Positions 1 to 7,034 of a stretch of DNA of 17,064 nt are shown here, piece after piece. Numbering within the stretch: the stretch's first letter is position 1; each line of letters starts with the position of its first letter. The stretch spans positions 1-17,064 of the forward strand of contig JAKSCF010000053.1 in the NCBI GenBank assembly GCA_022360735.1, given 5' to 3'. The stretch comes from Clostridia bacterium. Lineage in GTDB: Bacteria; Bacillota_A; Clostridia; Peptostreptococcales; JAAYPU01. The notes below the pieces were generated by a model that did no database searches, was not told the origin of the DNA, and saw only the letters and a list, made by a program, of their open reading frames with translations. Both the position numbers and the translations under genes were made by a program.

Positions 1-334
1 TTCTGTTAGATTTTGTTATCCGACCAATGGCTTTAATTTCTTTATCTAATGGTACTGGCTTTTTGAACTTGAGATTGAGTTCAACTGTAACACCCCATAC
101 ATCTGGTTCTTCTATATTAACAGCACGACCAATAATTTCATCAAGAATGGCTGAGGATATGCCTCCATGAAGTCTCTCTGGATAACTTTGAAATTCTTCT
201 TTAGGCATAAATAATCCTACTAGTTCTCCATTTTCTGTCTCATAAAACCTTGTCTTTAAACCCAATTCATTTTCCATGCCGCAGACAAGACACATACGGC
301 TGTTATATTGTCTTTTTGTAACTTTATGTTTCAT
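1..334 (-). CDS. PaaI-family hotdog thioesterase (3' end cut by window edge)
   Basis: The first 111 codons of a minus-strand gene that runs off the window. The reading begins MKHKVTKRQYNSRMCLVCG and carries the hotdog-fold signature HGGISSAILDE at residues 56-66, where the acidic residue (D65) occupies the usual catalytic position of PaaI/4HBT acyl-CoA thioesterases. The CLVCG stretch near residue 15 is common at the start of this subgroup. The family hydrolyses acyl-CoA thioesters in the cytoplasm; the acyl group is unknown here. Two in-frame ATGs exist. The one at 343 directly abuts the AGGAGGG ribosome site, whereas the ATG at 334 lies 9 nt downstream of it and is the better start. The gene is divergent from the AraC regulator at 531, which makes it that regulator's most likely partner (inference). 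Confidence 0.85.
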   Translation of the reverse strand, partial: MKHKVTKRQYNSRMCLVCGMENELGLKTRFYETENGELVGLFMPKEEFQSYPERLHGGISSAILDEIIGRAVNIEEPDVWGVTVELNLKFKKPVPLDKEIKAIGRITKSNR

Positions 335-415
335 CTTAACCATCCCTCCTGCTGTCATCTAAGACATTATGCTTAGTTAACACCCTCTACAAATCATACC
401 ACAATATACCGATTT

Positions 416-476
416 ATACTATGATCTATACAACATAATACCAATGGGCAATGTGCTTTCGGAGATCATATAGTAT
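416..476. promoter_or_regulatory. Imperfect inverted repeat in divergent promoter region (candidate operator)
   Basis: ATACTATGATC at 416-426 is mirrored by GATCATATAGTAT at 464-476, identical apart from a two-base TA insertion. The pair brackets the proposed minus-strand -10 and sits just upstream of the plus-strand -10. It is a plausible binding site for the AraC regulator at 531, but that is inference. Confidence 0.4.
435..443 (-). promoter_or_regulatory. Possible extended -10 promoter of the thioesterase gene
   Basis: Read on the minus strand this is TGGTATTAT, an extended -10 (TGn + TATTAT) about 100 nt upstream of the thioesterase start. No good -35 hexamer is visible at the right distance, so it is a weak call. 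Confidence 0.35.
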
Positions 477-490
477 CATCCCAAACTCTG

Positions 491-499
491 TGGTATTAT
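491..499 (+). promoter_or_regulatory. Possible extended -10 promoter of the AraC gene at 531
   Basis: TGGTATTAT, an extended -10 (TGn + TATTAT), lies about 30 nt upstream of the TTG start. There is no convincing -35 hexamer 17 nt upstream, which would fit an activated or extended -10 promoter. An AGGAGG ribosome site follows at 518-523. Confidence 0.35.
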
Positions 500-530
500 T
501 TAAGAAATAGAACCGACAGGAGGTGATGGT

Positions 531-1343
531 TTGAGGGATTTGTATACACCTATGAGAAGTATTATCGAAGACTATCAAAGTTTAAATTTGAATTTTATAG
601 AAATTTTTCCTCATAGTCATCTAAAGCAATATATCTACAGCTATTGGCAGCTCAATTCCAGCAGTGAGTTGACACAATCATTTGATGTTGAAATCATACC
701 AAATGGCTGTGTAAGCTTGATGTTTAATAAAAATGTATCTCATTATGTTTATATAGCAGGATTTTCCCAAAAAGCATTTAAAGAACATTTTTTATCATCA
801 CCGGATATATTTGGCATACGGTTCTTACCAGGTCAGATTAATAGATTTTTCAAACTCCCTTTTGAAGAAATATATAAAGGTCCCATTCGTTTTAATAGAA
901 TTATGGAAAAAGAGTTTTTTGAAATAGAAGCGCAATTATTTTCTGCTTCTTCTTTTTCAGATCGAATTATGGTTATAGAAAGGTATCTAGAAAAACAACT
1001 ACTGAAAAATGAATTCAATGTCAACCACAATTTATTAAATGCCATTCACAAAATTTTAAAATCTAAAGGAAAAATAAAGACAGAAGACCTATCAGACGAG
1101 CTTTTACTCAGTAATAGGTATATAAGAAAGCTTTTTAAGGATCAGCTTGGAATTACTCCAAAAGAACTCAGTAAAATAATAAGATTTCAAAATACTTATA
1201 AGTCTCTTTTACAGCTTCCTAATTATAAACATATAGATATTGCAATAGACAACGGATATTTTGATCAGGCCCATCTTATTAAGGAATTCAAAGATTATTC
1301 GGGAAAGACGCCAAAACAATTTATTGCACGATTTAATACTTAG
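531..1343 (+). CDS. AraC-family transcriptional regulator with DUF6597-like N-terminal domain
   Basis: A 270-residue DNA-binding regulator. The N-terminal part (about residues 25-110, with HLKQYIYSYWQL and IIPNGCVSLMFN) resembles the DUF6597 sensing domain found in short AraC proteins. The C-terminal 100 residues form the two helix-turn-helix units of the AraC DNA-binding domain: LSDELLLSNRYIRKLFKDQL, then the IDIAIDNGYFDQAHLIKEFK recognition segment ending in GKTPKQF. The start is TTG, chosen because AGGAGG (518-523) lies 7 nt upstream; the nearby ATG at 526 is followed at once by a stop. It is divergent from the thioesterase gene and is followed by a terminator, so it is probably monocistronic. 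The ligand is unknown. It is not closely related to the two other AraC proteins in the window. Confidence 0.88.
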   Translation: MRDLYTPMRSIIEDYQSLNLNFIEIFPHSHLKQYIYSYWQLNSSSELTQSFDVEIIPNGCVSLMFNKNVSHYVYIAGFSQKAFKEHFLSSPDIFGIRFLPGQINRFFKLPFEEIYKGPIRFNRIMEKEFFEIEAQLFSASSFSDRIMVIERYLEKQLLKNEFNVNHNLLNAIHKILKSKGKIKTEDLSDELLLSNRYIRKLFKDQLGITPKELSKIIRFQNTYKSLLQLPNYKHIDIAIDNGYFDQAHLIKEFKDYSGKTPKQFIARFNT

Positions 1344-1366
1344 TTCCGTTTTTTACAATACTACCC

Positions 1367-1408
1367 ATCACCCTTTTATTATACGCTTGTAAAGAAAGGG
1401 TGATTTTT
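1367..1408 (+). terminator. Rho-independent terminator after the first AraC gene
   Basis: ATCACCCTTT (1367-1376) pairs perfectly with AAAGGGTGAT (1395-1404) across an 18-nt loop and is followed by a short T run (1404-1408). It lies 24 nt after the stop codon. Confidence 0.7.
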
Positions 1409-1409
1409 A

Positions 1410-1426
1410 ATGTCATATGATGACAT
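1410..1426. promoter_or_regulatory. Perfect 7-3-7 palindrome upstream of the AraC-GH39 gene
   Basis: ATGTCAT (1410-1416) and ATGACAT (1420-1426) form a perfect inverted repeat around ATG. It lies about 55-70 nt upstream of the proposed -35 of the next gene. The half-site TGACAT resembles part of the CAATTGACAT element seen at 12278 and 16936, but the match is short. Confidence 0.35.
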
Positions 1427-1478
1427 AGTAACTATATTAATATTACGTTTTAAGTATTAAAAGATGTACCCTTCTATA

Positions 1479-1507
1479 TGGATAAAATACTAGAAACCAG
1501 CTATAAT
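1479..1507 (+). promoter_or_regulatory. Candidate sigma-A promoter of the AraC-GH39 gene
   Basis: TGGATA (1479-1484) and TATAAT (1502-1507) are separated by 17 nt. The -10 is consensus and the -35 matches 4 of 6 positions. The predicted transcript starts near 1514, inside an 8-5-8 inverted repeat. Confidence 0.5.
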
Positions 1508-1510
1508 GAA

Positions 1511-1531
1511 CTATATAAGTTAGTTATATAG
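1511..1531. promoter_or_regulatory. Perfect 8-5-8 inverted repeat at the predicted transcription start
   Basis: CTATATAA (1511-1518) and TTATATAG (1524-1531) are perfect complements around GTTAG. The position over the predicted start site fits an operator for repression. No T run follows, so it is not a classic terminator. Confidence 0.45.
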
Positions 1532-1585
1532 AAGTACTTGATAAATATTGATATAAAAACGGTCATCAAAAGGAGGTCGAAAATT

Positions 1586-3694
1586 TTGCTGCGAGAACAA
1601 ACTCAACATTTAGACGGGCTGCCTATAAATGTATTTATTAAAAGTGTTGAAAAAGAATATTTTCACTTCCACAAAGATCTGGAAATCATCTTGGTATTAA
1701 AAGGGTCTGTAGATATTAAAATTGGTTATTTGACATCACGAAAGAAAAAGGGCGACTTGATTATCATTGATTCTGAAGATTTGCATAGCATTTATAGAAC
1801 CGAAGAAGATAATTTATTGTTATTCATACATGTTGACTTACTTCAATATGAAAAACAATATCCTTATATTGATTTTATGATCTTTGCCTGCGAATCTTTT
1901 GTCAGCGACTCTATTTTTATAAAAACCAACATTGAAAAAAAAGTAGATCAACTCAGAAAATATATTGTCAGAATAATGTTTGAAGCCTATGAAAAAAACA
2001 GTGGATACAAAGACAAGATAAAAGAGCTGGTAGACGCATTTGTTTTACTGCTCATTAATGATTTTCAATATTTTTTTATTGAGGACAACGAGTTTAAATA
2101 CAATGAAAAATCACAACAGAACAAATTGAATTTTGATCGAATATATAGAATTATCATGTATATATACAATCATTATCATCATAAAATAACGCTTAATGAT
2201 ATTGCAGAACATGAATATCTGAGCACTTATTATGTTTCTCACATGATAAAAAATACCACCGGACTAAGCTTTCAAGAGTTTTTAAATTTTGTAAGAGTTG
2301 GATATGCAGAAATATTGCTGTTATCTACAGACAAAACCATTACAGAAATTGCTTTAGAGTGCGGTTTTTCCAGCGCTAAATATTTAAATAAATACTTTAA
2401 AAAATGGTATCACTGTAAGCCCAATGAATATCGTAAATTGTGGTATGAAGACAGCTTACATTTAGGAAAGAAAAAATATATCCATTATGATTTCCAAGAG
2501 GCGTTAAAAGAAATAACAAAATATCTGGAAAGTGAAACAACCAATCGTTTTAATCAACCATTGAATGAGCGAGAGATAATAGAAATTCATCCTAAAAAGG
2601 GAATCGAAAAGCTATTGGTTAAAGACGTCCTTGGTTTTTATATAGAAGATATCAGGCAGGGATTTGATGTTAATTTCCATTCACAATTAAAAGAAACTGC
2701 TAAATCCATTTCTTTTGAATATCTGGGCTTACCTGATATATTTACCAGAAATATTTATAATGATTCTCATGACTATTTTTTACTAAAACAATTTTTAGAT
2801 TTTTTAATGACTTTAAATATTAAGCCTTATTTCTATATAGAATATCCTCCCAAAATTGAAATAGAGCAAAAACTAACCAATATCAAACAGTTTATAAAAA
2901 CCAATTATAGTCCTCAAATAATAAAAAAGTGGAAGTATCGCCTCCTTTATAAAAATGCAAGTGTTGATGACATACAGGCTTTTTCAAGAATGTTGAGAAA
3001 GATTGTTAATGCAGAAATTCTAACAGAGCATGTTCATTTGGATATTTTAAATCGTAATAATATTTTAAATGATACAGAATACATTGTACCTCTCATCATA
3101 CACAATATCTTAAACCGTAACAGCTCCAATCCTATTTTCTTAAATATGATTGGAGACAGCTATAATGGTCAACCTATTTTTCATGGTGGAAAAGGCATCA
3201 TGACAGTAAACGGGCTGAAGAAACCTTCATTTTATGCCTACTATCTTCTTTCAAAACTGGGTAAGACATTATTAATAAAAGGAGATCATCATATTGCAAC
3301 CAAAGACGGAGATGATATTCAGATTCTAATATTCGGAAAATCCTTAAACCGGACCGGCATTAATTTTTATCACGAAAATGGTAATAGACGGCCGGAGAAG
3401 CACATTGCTTCTCTTTCCAATCGTAAAAATGAATTTTTAATTCGGGTCAATAATCTAAAAGGTAAATACAACATCATCCGATATAAAAACAACAACAAAG
3501 AGAATTACATTTACCAAAATTGGATTAATATGGACTGCCCTGCCAATATGACAGATGAAGACAGCCTACTAATGAATATGGCAACCGTTCCAAGTATCAG
3601 CTTTGAAACCATTCACTCAAGTTATGTGGAACTTCATAGCCAAATTAATGACTTTGGTATTGAGCTCATAATCTTTAAAAAAATAGCCCAATAG
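1586..3694 (+). CDS. AraC-family regulator with N-terminal cupin and degenerate GH39-like C-terminal domain
   Basis: A 702-residue regulator. An N-terminal cupin-like arm (about residues 5-85, with HFHKDLEIILVLKGSVDIKI) precedes two helix-turn-helix units (about 185-285, ending NEYRKLWYED) and a roughly 400-residue tail. The tail resembles the beta-xylosidase-like (GH39) domain attached to many clostridial AraC proteins; the marks are NRNNILND and VNGLKKPSFYAYYLLSKLG. The TEWN-like segment survives as TEHV (E481), but the NEP proton-donor motif is absent (the matching stretch reads RLLYKNAS), so the tail is probably a sugar- or ligand-sensing pseudoenzyme. An upstream in-frame TTG at 1538 has no ribosome site. 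TTG at 1586 has AGGAGG (1571-1576) 9 nt before it, and its MLREQTQHLDGLPINVF aligns with the start of the paralogue at 12416. It precedes the oxidoreductase at 3892, its likely target. No clear terminator follows. Confidence 0.88.
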   Translation: MLREQTQHLDGLPINVFIKSVEKEYFHFHKDLEIILVLKGSVDIKIGYLTSRKKKGDLIIIDSEDLHSIYRTEEDNLLLFIHVDLLQYEKQYPYIDFMIFACESFVSDSIFIKTNIEKKVDQLRKYIVRIMFEAYEKNSGYKDKIKELVDAFVLLLINDFQYFFIEDNEFKYNEKSQQNKLNFDRIYRIIMYIYNHYHHKITLNDIAEHEYLSTYYVSHMIKNTTGLSFQEFLNFVRVGYAEILLLSTDKTITEIALECGFSSAKYLNKYFKKWYHCKPNEYRKLWYEDSLHLGKKKYIHYDFQEALKEITKYLESETTNRFNQPLNEREIIEIHPKKGIEKLLVKDVLGFYIEDIRQGFDVNFHSQLKETAKSISFEYLGLPDIFTRNIYNDSHDYFLLKQFLDFLMTLNIKPYFYIEYPPKIEIEQKLTNIKQFIKTNYSPQIIKKWKYRLLYKNASVDDIQAFSRMLRKIVNAEILTEHVHLDILNRNNILNDTEYIVPLIIHNILNRNSSNPIFLNMIGDSYNGQPIFHGGKGIMTVNGLKKPSFYAYYLLSKLGKTLLIKGDHHIATKDGDDIQILIFGKSLNRTGINFYHENGNRRPEKHIASLSNRKNEFLIRVNNLKGKYNIIRYKNNNKENYIYQNWINMDCPANMTDEDSLLMNMATVPSISFETIHSSYVELHSQINDFGIELIIFKKIAQ

Positions 3695-3853
3695 CTTAAT
3701 ATTCCATCTCAGGATGATTTTGCTGTGGCAAGAGGACTTTTTTGTTTTTTAAAATAATTTTTTTAAGTATAAAAAGAACAATAATGCACCTAAAAGTTAA
3801 CAATAAAAATATTTTTTTTACTCAATATATCCATTAAGATAAATACATGATTA

Positions 3854-3863
3854 AGTATTGAGA
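3854..3863. promoter_or_regulatory. AGTATTGAGA element shared with the second AraC promoter
   Basis: AGTATTGAGA occurs here, 28 nt before the start of copy 1, and again at 12373-12382, 33 nt before the second AraC start. A similar AAGTATTAAAAGA occurs near 1452 upstream of the first AraC-GH39 gene. It could be an AraC half-site, but ten bases in AT-rich DNA may recur by chance. TTGAGA inside it is not a usable -35, because the ribosome site falls where the -10 should be. Confidence 0.25.
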
Positions 3864-3891
3864 ATATTTCCATTTATTCTAGGAGGGTAAT

Positions 3892-5121
3892 ATGAAAAAA
3901 ATATTGATTTTAGGAACAGGTGCTCAAGGCTCTACAGTAGCGCAGCGTATGGATGAAGAAGCAAATGTATCAGAAATTATTTGTGCTGATTATGATAAAA
4001 AAGCCGTTGATGAATTAGTGAAGATTCTTAAAAAAGGAAAAGGCGTACAAGTAGATGCTAATAAAATAGACGATATCGTTGAAGTTGCACAAGGTGTAGA
4101 TTTAATTGTAAATGCGCTTCCGGTTCAGTTTGGAATAAATGTCATGGAGGCTGCATTAAAAGCTGAAACAAACTATCAAGACTTTGCAGCAACGGACATA
4201 GAAGGCAGCAGCGAACCTTGGCCGGAATTAATGAGGCATCTCCTTAAAGGGGAAATGAATCATCGCTTTAAGGAAATTGGAAAAACCGCATTGATCTGTA
4301 CAGGTTCTGCTCCAGGGGTAATTTGTGTAGCTGCAAGAAATGCTATGCGTTATTTGGATTCTTGCGACAGCATTTATATGTACGTGTATGAAGGTGTAAA
4401 AGCAAAACGCTTCTTACCTTTCTGGTGGTCTCCGGAAACAGCATTTCAAGATATGTATGATGTTCCCTATTGCTTTACAAACGGTAAGATCACAGAAACA
4501 GAATCATTCGGATTGCCGGTCATGAAAAAATTTAAAGGAATAGATGAGACCATTCGATTGGTTGAGCATGCTCACGAAGAACCGGTTCAAATGGGCATCA
4601 ACGCCGAAGAATTCTTTTTAGGTGCTAAAGAAATCTTCTTTAAGTATGGCGGATCAGGTGTAGAGACAGCTGAACTATTACACAAAATGGGCATGCTTTC
4701 AAAGGAACCGATTGATATCAATGGCACTACCATCGTTCCTTTAGATATAACATTAGCCATGACACCTCCTGCTCCAAAGTACGAATCTGAAATACAAGAG
4801 ATTTTAGATGAAGGTCTTGAGTCCGATACCGGTGCTATGCTCATTGAAGCTGTCGGCATGAAAGATGGCAAAAAAGTAATGGTGGAAACCTATGTCAACT
4901 CTCTTGGATGCGTTGAAGCATTTGAAAAATCCAAACTTACCGGTGAAATGTATTTTACCGGACAAGGCGGTGCATTATTTACCAAAATGTTTGTAGACGA
5001 TCAATTCTCTCAAAGCGGTCTTATCTCTTCAGATATGTTAACCTTTGAGCAAGTCGATTACTACTTAGATATTGCTTCAAAATTAGATATCACTTTAGAT
5101 GTTGACGTTAAAGAACTATAG
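3892..5121 (+). CDS. Saccharopine-dehydrogenase-like oxidoreductase, copy 1
   Basis: A 409-residue soluble enzyme. The N-terminal Rossmann fold starts at residue 1 with ILILGTGAQGS (GxGxxG at residues 8-13), followed by IICADYD at the end of the second strand and DLIVNALP, as in the saccharopine dehydrogenase family. These proteins form or split an opine-like C-N bond using NAD(P)(H). The substrate here is not known, and lysine biosynthesis is not implied because no lysine genes are near. The start ATG follows AGGAGGG with good spacing. The gene lies 197 nt after the AraC-GH39 regulator on the same strand and ends in a strong terminator. It is about 81% identical to copy 2 at 10870-12093 by hand count. 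A perfectly conserved run of about 75-80 residues near the C-terminus contrasts with a divergent loop around residues 101-120. I found no good promoter in the gap, which fits activator dependence. Confidence 0.85.
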   Translation: MKKILILGTGAQGSTVAQRMDEEANVSEIICADYDKKAVDELVKILKKGKGVQVDANKIDDIVEVAQGVDLIVNALPVQFGINVMEAALKAETNYQDFAATDIEGSSEPWPELMRHLLKGEMNHRFKEIGKTALICTGSAPGVICVAARNAMRYLDSCDSIYMYVYEGVKAKRFLPFWWSPETAFQDMYDVPYCFTNGKITETESFGLPVMKKFKGIDETIRLVEHAHEEPVQMGINAEEFFLGAKEIFFKYGGSGVETAELLHKMGMLSKEPIDINGTTIVPLDITLAMTPPAPKYESEIQEILDEGLESDTGAMLIEAVGMKDGKKVMVETYVNSLGCVEAFEKSKLTGEMYFTGQGGALFTKMFVDDQFSQSGLISSDMLTFEQVDYYLDIASKLDITLDVDVKEL

Positions 5122-5142
5122 TTGTAAAAATATATAGTTGGA

Positions 5143-5182
5143 AAAGAACTTTCCGGATTAACCCCCGGAAAGTTCTTTGTTT
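5143..5182 (+). terminator. Strong Rho-independent terminator after oxidoreductase copy 1
   Basis: A perfect 14-bp stem, AAAGAACTTTCCGG (5143-5156) with CCGGAAAGTTCTTT (5165-5178), has an 8-nt loop and is followed by GTTTTGG. Its core AACTTTCCGGAT is shared with the terminator of copy 2 at 10810-10842, which suggests the terminator was duplicated together with the gene. Confidence 0.85.
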
Positions 5183-5230
5183 TGGCAAATATCAGATATC
5201 ATGTTAAATTAAAATTAAGCCTGTGTTATT

Positions 5231-5290
5231 TTATGTAAATTTTTTTACATAATTACTTAATATGTAATTTTATTGTTGAAAATTTACATA
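5231..5290. promoter_or_regulatory. Cluster of ATGTAA/TTACAT half-sites (candidate RpiR operator)
   Basis: A perfect 9-4-9 inverted repeat, TTATGTAAA (5231-5239) with TTTACATAA (5244-5252), is followed by TATGTAA (5261-5267) and TTTACATA (5283-5290). The last lies between the -35 and -10 of the promoter at 5276-5304. Four half-sites of one kind around one promoter suggest an autoregulatory operator for the RpiR protein encoded at 6114 (inference). Confidence 0.6.
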
Positions 5291-5304
5291 TCTTTGTGTA
5301 TAAT
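5276..5304 (+). promoter_or_regulatory. Sigma-A promoter of the PHP-RpiR operon
   Basis: TTGAAA (5276-5281), a 17-nt spacer and a perfect TATAAT (5299-5304). The predicted start is near 5311, leaving a leader of about 50 nt before the ATG at 5360. Confidence 0.75.
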
Positions 5305-5359
5305 CAAAAAAAAATGAATGAAATAATTTACAGACTATTACGAATGGAAGTGTTTTTAT

Positions 5360-6100
5360 ATGAAATATCCTATTGACGTACATACACATACGGTAATGAG
5401 CGGCCATGCTTATAGCTCCCTATTGGAAAATGTAAGATATGCTAATGAAATTGGATTAAAAATATTGGGAACTACCGATCATGGACCAAATTTACATGGT
5501 AGTCCACATGTATCTTATTTTGATAACTACAAGGTAATGCCGAGAAAAATATATGGCGTAACCGTACTGTATGGATGTGAAACCAATATCATTGACTACA
5601 AGGGCCAAATAGATATACCTGAAAAAACTCAAAAAAAAATGGATATCATCATCGCAAGTGCACATGGTCCTACTATGAGATGTGGTACAAGAGAAGAAAA
5701 TACACAGGCCTATCTCAATGTAATGGATAATCCAAATATAGATATTCTAGGGCATATTGGAAATCCACAATTCCCTATTAATCCGGAAGAAATTGTCAAG
5801 AAAGCGAAAGACAATAATATCTTAATTGAAATCAATAACAGTTCATTTTTGTATTCAAGAGCAGGTGGCGAACAGACCTGCATTGAAGTCATTGAATTAT
5901 GTAAATTATATGAAGTAAAGATCATAATGAATAGTGATGCACATATATGCTTTGCTATTGGAAATTTCGATGAATCCATAAAGAGGATTCGTAATGCTGA
6001 TATGCCTGAAGAACTTATTATTAACAACAGCCCTAGAGATTTTATTGACTATCTGCAGAATAAAGGTAAAGTACAAGATATCAATCCTGAAGAATTTTAA
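5360..6100 (+). CDS. YcdX-type PHP-domain phosphatase
   Basis: A 246-residue cytoplasmic metal-dependent phosphoesterase of the PHP superfamily. The trinuclear metal ligands expected from E. coli YcdX are all visible: HTH at 8-10, H16, D40-H41 in TTDHG, E74 in GCETN, H102 in SAHGP, H132 in GHIGNP, and D193/H195 in NSDAH. The length and the EINNSSF block also match YcdX closely. The physiological substrate of the family is not settled. The start ATG follows a weak GGAAG ribosome site. The gene is the first of a two-gene operon; the RpiR regulator starts 13 nt after its stop, which implies joint expression and possibly a phosphosugar-type effector. Confidence 0.9.
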   Translation: MKYPIDVHTHTVMSGHAYSSLLENVRYANEIGLKILGTTDHGPNLHGSPHVSYFDNYKVMPRKIYGVTVLYGCETNIIDYKGQIDIPEKTQKKMDIIIASAHGPTMRCGTREENTQAYLNVMDNPNIDILGHIGNPQFPINPEEIVKKAKDNNILIEINNSSFLYSRAGGEQTCIEVIELCKLYEVKIIMNSDAHICFAIGNFDESIKRIRNADMPEELIINNSPRDFIDYLQNKGKVQDINPEEF

Positions 6101-6113
6101 TGGAGTGAATCAT

Positions 6114-6941
6114 ATGAAAGAAATAAACCCAGACAACTTATCGGAAAAGGAAAAGAGAATCGTAGATTATATCATAAAAAATGAAAGCTCAATCCCTTAT
6201 ATGTCAATAACAGAGGTTTCAAAACAGTTAAATACCAGTGTGGCTACCATATCAAGATTGTGGAAGAAAATTGGATATAAAAATTTTAAAGATTTTAAAG
6301 CCCACGCTATTAATGAATTAAATATAACACCTGCCGGCAAAGTTAAGGCTGCTATCAATAAAGTAGATGCCACCAATTTAATTGATACGGTATTCTCGCT
6401 CCATATGAGTAATATTAAAAGAACTTTAGAGCACATTTCTAAAGCATCTTTCAATAAAGCAGTCCATAAAATATTAGAAGCTAAAAGCGTATATGTTTAT
6501 GGTCCAGGGCCTTCCAGCGGGCTTGCAAGAGTTTTAAAACATGGATTAAATAGATACGGACTGGATATTAAATTAATGGATAAAGGCGGTTCAGAATTGT
6601 TTGAAGACCTTATCAATGTTGATAAAAATGATGTGGTAATGGTATTTGGATTTTCTAAAAAGCTGGTAGAAACACATGTGATTTTGGATTATGGGAAAAA
6701 AGTTGGATATGAAACGATCGTATTCACAGACTTATTAATTTCTGATATGAATGATATGGCAGATATTAGCCTATATACTTGTAGAGGGGGTATAAGCGAA
6801 TTTCATTTTATGGCTTCCCCTATGATACTTATTGATTGTCTTATTGCTGCAATAACAATCAAAATGGAATCCAATGCACTGAGCAAACTTGACAATATAT
6901 CAGAAATAAGAGCAATGTATTCCCATTACATCAAAGGATAG
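6114..6941 (+). CDS. RpiR/MurR-family transcriptional regulator (HTH + SIS domain)
   Basis: A 275-residue regulator. The N-terminal helix-turn-helix (about residues 8-75, with LSEKEKRIVDYII and QLNTSVATISRLWKKIGYKNFKDFK) is the HTH_6 domain. The C-terminal SIS domain (about 105-245, with SVYVYGPGPSSGLARVLKHG and DVVMVFGFSKK) binds phosphosugars in related proteins. An in-frame upstream codon at 5994 lies inside the phosphatase gene. The ATG at 6114 is preferred because GGAGTGA sits 8 nt upstream and MKEINPDNLSEKEK is a typical family start. It is co-transcribed with the PHP phosphatase and probably binds the ATGTAA sites at 5231-5290 (inference). It is followed by an imperfect terminator hairpin. 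Confidence 0.9.
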   Translation: MKEINPDNLSEKEKRIVDYIIKNESSIPYMSITEVSKQLNTSVATISRLWKKIGYKNFKDFKAHAINELNITPAGKVKAAINKVDATNLIDTVFSLHMSNIKRTLEHISKASFNKAVHKILEAKSVYVYGPGPSSGLARVLKHGLNRYGLDIKLMDKGGSELFEDLINVDKNDVVMVFGFSKKLVETHVILDYGKKVGYETIVFTDLLISDMNDMADISLYTCRGGISEFHFMASPMILIDCLIAAITIKMESNALSKLDNISEIRAMYSHYIKG

Positions 6942-6997
6942 CTGTTAATTGTTGTCAACCTGAAAATATTCTATATAATATTGAAAATAGCAATCTA

Positions 6998-7025
6998 AGA
7001 CCGCGCATTCATCAGCACGGCCTTT
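6998..7025. terminator. Hairpin between convergent genes, likely bidirectional terminator
   Basis: The arms AAGACCGCGC and GCACGGCCTT surround ATTCATCA. On the plus strand there are two A/C mismatches but a TTTTT run follows. On the minus strand the same arms pair fully with two G-U wobbles, but the T run is poor. It can serve the RpiR gene and the small gene at 7035. Confidence 0.5.
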
Positions 7026-7034
7026 TTGATTTTC

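Noticed and set aside
1538..1585. Upstream extension of the AraC-GH39 protein from TTG 1538
   Set aside because: No ribosome site there, whereas AGGAGG precedes TTG 1586 by 9 nt and the paralogue starts at the equivalent position.
3695..3760. Terminator after the AraC-GH39 gene
   Set aside because: A T-rich run is present, but no stem of useful length precedes it, so readthrough into the oxidoreductase is possible.
4587..4871. Minus-strand open frame whose first part matches another antisense frame at 11120-11419
   Set aside because: Both lie antisense to the two paralogous oxidoreductases; their likeness simply reflects the near-identical C-terminal coding region. Neither has a convincing ribosome site.
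5994..6113. Upstream extension of the RpiR protein
   Set aside because: It lies inside the PHP gene in another frame, and the ATG at 6114 has its own ribosome site and a typical family N-terminus.
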